Below are positions 59,111-64,000 of a stretch of 64,000 nt of DNA, one piece after another. Under the pieces are notes generated by a model. It did not search any database. It was not told the DNA's origin and saw nothing but the letters and a program-made list of their open reading frames with translations. How positions within the stretch are numbered: position 1 is the first letter of the stretch; every line of letters starts with the position of its first letter. Made by a program: the position numbers and the translations under genes. The stretch is from Bacteroidota bacterium (GTDB lineage: Bacteria; Bacteroidota; Bacteroidia; AKYH767-A; OLB10): the NCBI GenBank assembly GCA_019136655.1, contig JAGVTU010000001.1, positions 124,001-188,000 of the forward strand, written 5' to 3'.

Positions 59111-62100
59111 ATGAAACGACTAACAACTATAGTAGTGTTGCTGATATTAGCAGCCAATACGGTATGGGGACAACAAAGTGTCAATATCAATCTGACAGTG
59201 CCCGATACCTTAGGAGGATGCATGCCCAATCGTTTTACGGCAAAAGTAAAGTCGCCCGGGGCTATATTTACCATCACCCAACAATTGTTGATGGGCACCA
59301 ATGTAGCTTCCTGTAATGATATAGGACTTTATGTAATAACAGACAGTGTTCAGGGCAATGTGACAAACATAAATTATGATACCCTCACAAAAAAATGGTC
59401 GGCAAACATAGTTGATACTGATACAGTGACCATCTATTACAGAGTAGCAATATCATGCAGCAACATTCCACAGAACAGCGACTCTATCAACAATATCAAG
59501 TTAAGACAAATATTCGAGGACACGCTTGGTGGATTTACTTACACAATAAATCCGCTGTCAACTTCCAATCAAATCACCCAAAACCTGTCCTTACCATTGA
59601 TCATAGACCGTTCTCCCGCAACGTGGCAGTCGTCCTATGGCGATGAGGTGGATATTTACTATTACTATTACAACGGAGGCAGCGCAAACGCAAGAATCAG
59701 ATTTACATTCTTAGACGACCCTTCACATTACTGCGATGTGCTGCAACAACAAAGCCTGATGTATCGCAATGGCAACACCAACTACGTAAGTTATGTTTCA
59801 GGCGATACAACAGGAATAATACTGAAAGCTAATGACACACTGGTATTCCGTTCGCACAATATTGTTGCAAAGTGTTTGACACAGTGCAACAAATATGTAC
59901 AATTTTCATGGAGTTGTGATACAGCCCCGCCAGCAACCGATTATTTTTGCAAAAGCTGTAAGGTATCAACAGATTCTACTTCTTACAGTGTACAGTTAAC
60001 CAACCAGCCCGGTGTAGGATACACAAGAGTGTTGCCTGCCACCTTGCCTGATATGAGTTGTATGAACGACAGTGTTCACTGGCGTTATGTGGTCGCCAAC
60101 ACGGGCATAGGAGCACTGGACACATTAAGTATCACCTTGAAAGCACTGCTTGCATATACGTTTCAGAACCTTTCGCTCATAGATACTTCCACCTTTGAGG
60201 TAAGGGCGATAAACTGCAACAACTGTCATCTGAAAGTAAACAAACTCATTAATCAAAACAACCTTTGCAGCACAGTCGTACCGGTATCGCTTCAACAGGC
60301 CGTTATACAAACAGATGATTTTGGAAAAACAGATACGCTGGTGATAGATTTTACCACGTACCGCTGCGTACAGGATACACCGGTGCTGCTGAATACAGGA
60401 AAATATTACGACCGGTGGGAATTTGAAACAAAGGCAGGAGTATGTGGAAAAAGCCAACAGGTGAATCTTTCCATCACCAACAACCCATTGCTTCCTGATG
60501 CCGACATAGACCAACAACTGATATTTGTACCCTTAGTAAGCGATTTAAGTGTTCCACCGGGCATGAATACCATTTGGGGCGACAGTACTACAATGGAAAT
60601 AGAAATGAAAGGATTGATGGGCGATGATTATGATTATACGCTGTTGCATTGCCCTTCAGGAGCCACAGGATGTATAGCAGATGGATGGATAAGAGCAACG
60701 GTACATTGCGAACAGAACTTAACAGTGCCAACACTTGCCACAGGACTGCGCCTGCGGTGGCTAAATCCTGCAACTAATCAGTATGTTTATAAAACACCGG
60801 ATTTTTATCATACACCCAATGATTCAGGATTATGTATAGCATCAGACTATTACTATTATTTTGATTTAAGCGATTCACTCATGCGCCTGATGTTAGACAG
60901 CGGGGTGTGTGAATTTACATTACGCGCCTGCTGCAATGCAGATATAGGACGAACTCCCTACAGTGTAACATTTCATCTGCTTGCCGACCCATCAGGCAAT
61001 TGCAACAACCTGAGCATGACAAATGGAATTGCCCAGTGTACAGGGGCAGGATGTACGTGGCTACCGCTGAGTGCCAAAGGCGGAAGCATAGCAGTACACT
61101 GTCCGGGCTGCAAACATACTGGCCCCATATCATTCAGATATCTGATGGAACGCACCAGCTTAGGACTTGAAGATACAGACAATAACGGCATAGCCGACAC
61201 ATCGGCACAGGTAATAGACCCTGCAGGGCAGTGGTATCAGACCTATGGAAACAGGCTTCGGCTAAATGTGAGCAGCTATGGCGACCAACTGCGCGACCGT
61301 TTGGTGGCACACACTCAGGAGGGCGATCCCACCAACGGAGGTTATGATATGAACATGCTCAACCAGAAGGGCGCTTATCTTAAATACATGCAGGTATCAC
61401 GCAATATACCTTCTGCATTTGATACCATGAAACTAACGGTGACAGGATTTACGCTGTATATAGACAAACCCAATTCAACGCAAACTTCGTGCATCAACTG
61501 CAGCGATTTTAATGTAGGAGTAAATTACCGCACCCAGCATATCATCAGCGTAAGCGGAAATAACATGTACCATTTTCTGGATACCATCATCGGCCACAAC
61601 AGTTTTCTGTTCACCTTCAGCGCGTATGATTCGGCAGGAGCGGTTTACGGAAATTTGTTCGACTATAACTACATGAGCAGTTATTATACCGATACGATAG
61701 ATACACTAAAAAACTTTTTTGAAGGACAACGTTACCGTCTTGAAGTAACCTATCGCGAATGTGGAAGTTTTGAAGCCCCTAACAGCATCAACCTTTCGGT
61801 GGATGACTACCTGCACCAAAAACTCATATCAAACAACCTTTGGCTGAGCGGCAAAAAACAAAGTTACGATGCATTTGACATGAACCTTTCCGCACCCAGA
61901 GATACGCTGGATGTAAAAGCACATGGATGGACTTTTAACGCCAATGACCTTACACTGATGCAAATCAATCAGCAGTTTGCGGATTCATTTATTTTTATGT
62001 GCGAAAATTTTTCGGGATATCACTATGTTTTTTCACAGGAAGGATACAACAGCACAAGCATAACAGCCGACACCTCTTGCAGAAGACAGGTAAAACTTAC

Positions 62101-64000
62101 GGCACTCATGCAATCGGCAGGAGGCAAGACTGACTTTTATCCTTACGAATACCGATTGCCAGCTTATGAGCCGGAGAGCTATACGGTAAAAATTCCGCAG
62201 GGATATCACACCGTGTCGGGCAGTGGACGCATGAGCTATTTATCGTTTACGGGAATACATAGCCAAACACCCCAATACCGTCCATGGATACCGGTATCAA
62301 TACCATCGGGAGGAGGCAGCATCATAATTCAGGACAACAACACAGGGCAAGCTGTGTGCTGGAGCGAAGACAAATATCCGGCACCGCAGAATGACAACAG
62401 CCAGTATGTAGGCGGATACAAAATATATAAGTATATCATTTTTGATATAGAACCTGATGACTGCCCATTAGACTCGGTAAACTTCTATGCCGACTCTGTA
62501 AACATAGCCTTTGAAGCTTCGGACTATGGCTGTTATCCTGCAACGGCATGCGATACGGTATTTATCAAAAACATGCAGCAGAACTATCTCTTTCCGGCAC
62601 GGCCCAACCTGAGCGCCCTGCTCAACCCTGCCAACGTTACAGCCACAGGACATCATGTTTGCATGAATTTAGATTTTCAAAACAGCAAAACCTCAGGCAT
62701 CAGTTACGCTGGTGCTTCCCATGTATTTGTAGTTATACCCGCAGCACCATATCTTAGCAACTGGAGCTATGCGATTAACTCAGGAGCTATGCAACCAGTA
62801 ATCAACGGAGTGGTTCCGGTGGTGAGCAACCTGTTGCTCGATAGTGCGGTAAACGTTCAGTTATGTGCCGATTATGATTCGTGCATAACCGATACGGTAA
62901 AAACATTTATGCTTCAATACGGATGGAACTGCGATGGATTTCCTGCTTCTAATATGCAGGTTCCCGATTCGATGTGCTATGCCGACAGTATAGAAGTAAC
63001 TTTTAAACGGGAGCAAGAGCAGTTGAGTTATTCATTTAAAGAGCATGACAGCACGTATGCGCTTTGCCGCAATTTTGAAGTAAGCATGACGGTGAATAAT
63101 GCAGGTCTTGGAGCGGTGTATCCGTTGCAGGTATTTATAGATAGTTTGGTATCTTCGCTGCAGGTGCAGAGCGTAATTATATCCAACTGCAGCACCCAGG
63201 CAAGCGACACGCTCATGGTATCAGGAATAAACACATGGAATATAACAGGAGCAAATATGGCAGCGATAGGTTTTGCCGACAGCTCGCTTGCAGCAGAATG
63301 TATGCTGGTGAGGGTAATACTGAACCCTACGTGTGCCTACCGCAATGTGAATATATTGCCGAACCTGATAGTTATTATGCAAAACCTTTGCAATGATACC
63401 ATAGTGCAAACAGCCAGCAGAATACACAACTTCACAGGCCAGAGCGCAGGAGACACCATAGTGTGGAACGGACAGAGTGATTGTATGGACTGCTTTACAC
63501 TCACCAAAACGGCAAGTGTGGGTAGTACAGCAATAGGCGACACTATTACATTCAACATACAAGTGTGCAGCCACAATGCCACTGCTGATACGGTGGTAAT
63601 ACAAGAACTTTTACCTTCTGTATTTACAATGACGGCAAGCAGTGTTGGATTTCCTTACACCAACACAAATTTCCCTGCCGACACTTGTTTGAATTATTCA
63701 GTATCGGGCTATTATACTGCCGTAGGCAGCTGCCCCGACAGCACATTTACCAACCACGCAACTCTGCTAACAACAACGGTAAATTATTTGGACAGCGTGT
63801 GTGTGGAGGTAACTTATCCCTGCACAGACAGCACAACATTTATCATTCCCGCCAACACCTACAGCACAACATTGGCTTACCGATATGATACATTGAACAT
63901 TTACATTGCAGGAACGCTGTATGTTAACGACACACTTAAACTGATGCGTTGCACGGTGTATATGGATGCACAGGCACAGATAGTGGTAATGAATGGCGGA
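59111..64000 (+). CDS. Giant secreted cysteine-rich repeat protein, 3' end outside window
   Basis: An ORF open for 1,630 codons up to the window edge, so its true length is unknown. A signal peptide (MKRLTTIVVLLILAANTVWG) is followed by long beta-rich extracellular sequence rich in Asp, Thr, Ser, Tyr and Asn. C-x2-C pairs recur at residues 280/283, 369/372, 664/667, 794/797 and 1458/1461, several opening a new segment (HCPGCKHTGPISF, SCINCSDFNVGVN, DCMDCFTLTK). Residues about 1465-1570 resemble a DUF11/SdrD-like repeat. The gene is unlike its neighbours in base and codon look. It is probably a cell-surface or type IX-secreted protein; the sorting signal, if any, would be beyond the edge. The homology family is not recognised. 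Confidence 0.9.
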   Translation, partial: MKRLTTIVVLLILAANTVWGQQSVNINLTVPDTLGGCMPNRFTAKVKSPGAIFTITQQLLMGTNVASCNDIGLYVITDSVQGNVTNINYDTLTKKWSANIVDTDTVTIYYRVAISCSNIPQNSDSINNIKLRQIFEDTLGGFTYTINPLSTSNQITQNLSLPLIIDRSPATWQSSYGDEVDIYYYYYNGGSANARIRFTFLDDPSHYCDVLQQQSLMYRNGNTNYVSYVSGDTTGIILKANDTLVFRSHNIVAKCLTQCNKYVQFSWSCDTAPPATDYFCKSCKVSTDSTSYSVQLTNQPGVGYTRVLPATLPDMSCMNDSVHWRYVVANTGIGALDTLSITLKALLAYTFQNLSLIDTSTFEVRAINCNNCHLKVNKLINQNNLCSTVVPVSLQQAVIQTDDFGKTDTLVIDFTTYRCVQDTPVLLNTGKYYDRWEFETKAGVCGKSQQVNLSITNNPLLPDADIDQQLIFVPLVSDLSVPPGMNTIWGDSTTMEIEMKGLMGDDYDYTLLHCPSGATGCIADGWIRATVHCEQNLTVPTLATGLRLRWLNPATNQYVYKTPDFYHTPNDSGLCIASDYYYYFDLSDSLMRLMLDSGVCEFTLRACCNADIGRTPYSVTFHLLADPSGNCNNLSMTNGIAQCTGAGCTWLPLSAKGGSIAVHCPGCKHTGPISFRYLMERTSLGLEDTDNNGIADTSAQVIDPAGQWYQTYGNRLRLNVSSYGDQLRDRLVAHTQEGDPTNGGYDMNMLNQKGAYLKYMQVSRNIPSAFDTMKLTVTGFTLYIDKPNSTQTSCINCSDFNVGVNYRTQHIISVSGNNMYHFLDTIIGHNSFLFTFSAYDSAGAVYGNLFDYNYMSSYYTDTIDTLKNFFEGQRYRLEVTYRECGSFEAPNSINLSVDDYLHQKLISNNLWLSGKKQSYDAFDMNLSAPRDTLDVKAHGWTFNANDLTLMQINQQFADSFIFMCENFSGYHYVFSQEGYNSTSITADTSCRRQVKLTALMQSAGGKTDFYPYEYRLPAYEPESYTVKIPQGYHTVSGSGRMSYLSFTGIHSQTPQYRPWIPVSIPSGGGSIIIQDNNTGQAVCWSEDKYPAPQNDNSQYVGGYKIYKYIIFDIEPDDCPLDSVNFYADSVNIAFEASDYGCYPATACDTVFIKNMQQNYLFPARPNLSALLNPANVTATGHHVCMNLDFQNSKTSGISYAGASHVFVVIPAAPYLSNWSYAINSGAMQPVINGVVPVVSNLLLDSAVNVQLCADYDSCITDTVKTFMLQYGWNCDGFPASNMQVPDSMCYADSIEVTFKREQEQLSYSFKEHDSTYALCRNFEVSMTVNNAGLGAVYPLQVFIDSLVSSLQVQSVIISNCSTQASDTLMVSGINTWNITGANMAAIGFADSSLAAECMLVRVILNPTCAYRNVNILPNLIVIMQNLCNDTIVQTASRIHNFTGQSAGDTIVWNGQSDCMDCFTLTKTASVGSTAIGDTITFNIQVCSHNATADTVVIQELLPSVFTMTASSVGFPYTNTNFPADTCLNYSVSGYYTAVGSCPDSTFTNHATLLTTTVNYLDSVCVEVTYPCTDSTTFIIPANTYSTTLAYRYDTLNIYIAGTLYVNDTLKLMRCTVYMDAQAQIVVMNGG

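Noticed and set aside
59095-63604. Numerous minus-strand frames of 60-130 codons under the giant gene
   Set aside because: They are shadows of the 1,630-codon plus-strand frame, which has a signal peptide and consistent composition.

Overview
The window is 64 kb of chromosome from a member of the Bacteroidota. The phylum call rests on the SusC/SusD pair, the fused CcoN-CcoO cbb3 oxidase, an RlpA-SPOR lipoprotein, DUF4175 and alpha-2-macroglobulin/PbpC genes, promoters of the TTTG-N18/19-TAnnTTTG type and almost no Shine-Dalgarno sequences. Lipid A/Kdo genes (waaA, lpxB) show a Gram-negative envelope, and the cbb3 oxidase points to respiration at low oxygen. Genus cannot be read from the sequence.

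Layout. 1-4.2 kb: a flippase fragment, acylphosphatase, a lemA-TPM-TPM set, SnoaL-like and VOC proteins, a decayed helix-hairpin-helix gene with three in-frame stops, and a DUF4256 gene. 4.3-10.3 kb (minus strand): a complete cbb3 cluster ccoS-ccoNO-ccoQ-ccoP-ccoG-ccoH-tauE-like, without ccoI. 10.5-13.5 kb (plus): DUF4920, a c-type cytochrome-like protein, a probable outer-membrane barrel protein and waaA, closely packed, then tRNA-Met(CAT).

13.6-22.5 kb is the accessory region: a type I restriction-modification operon on the minus strand (hsdM, a GxxExxY protein, hsdS, an AlbA_2/HATPase protein, a small repeat ORF, hsdR) placed just after tRNA-Met and flanked by two near-identical copies of a ~190-bp repeat in inverted orientation, with many REP-like palindromes. 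Repeats also lie inside the genes: three palindromes in hsdM, two low-complexity tracts in hsdR, and duplicated units around the GxxExxY gene that form the 5' end of hsdS. A candidate structured RNA lies at the right edge.

22.5-44.8 kb is mainly core metabolism: lipoprotein, lpxB, two small membrane proteins and surE in one operon; pyrG; a DoxX-like gene, ECF sigma, folE and a flavin reductase in one operon; a PLP-dependent sulfur amino acid enzyme; fbp; pdhB; ctpA; a cobalamin adenosyltransferase; DUF2795; asnS; a susC-susD pair with clear promoter and terminator; a fatty acid desaturase; and rlpA. 44.8-58.6 kb (minus): translationally coupled alpha-2-macroglobulin and pbpC genes, an RsbW-like kinase with a giant DUF4175 coiled-coil protein, and accB-accC.

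58.6-64 kb: an AT-rich spacer holding a long hairpin and a strong plus-strand intrinsic terminator, then a very large secreted, cysteine-rich repeat protein open for 1,630 codons and running off the window end.

The most interesting material is the repeat-invaded RM island, the small ORF with 33-nt-period repeats before hsdR, the two candidate structured RNAs, and the giant cysteine-rich protein. I see no CRISPR array, no transposase and no integrase.
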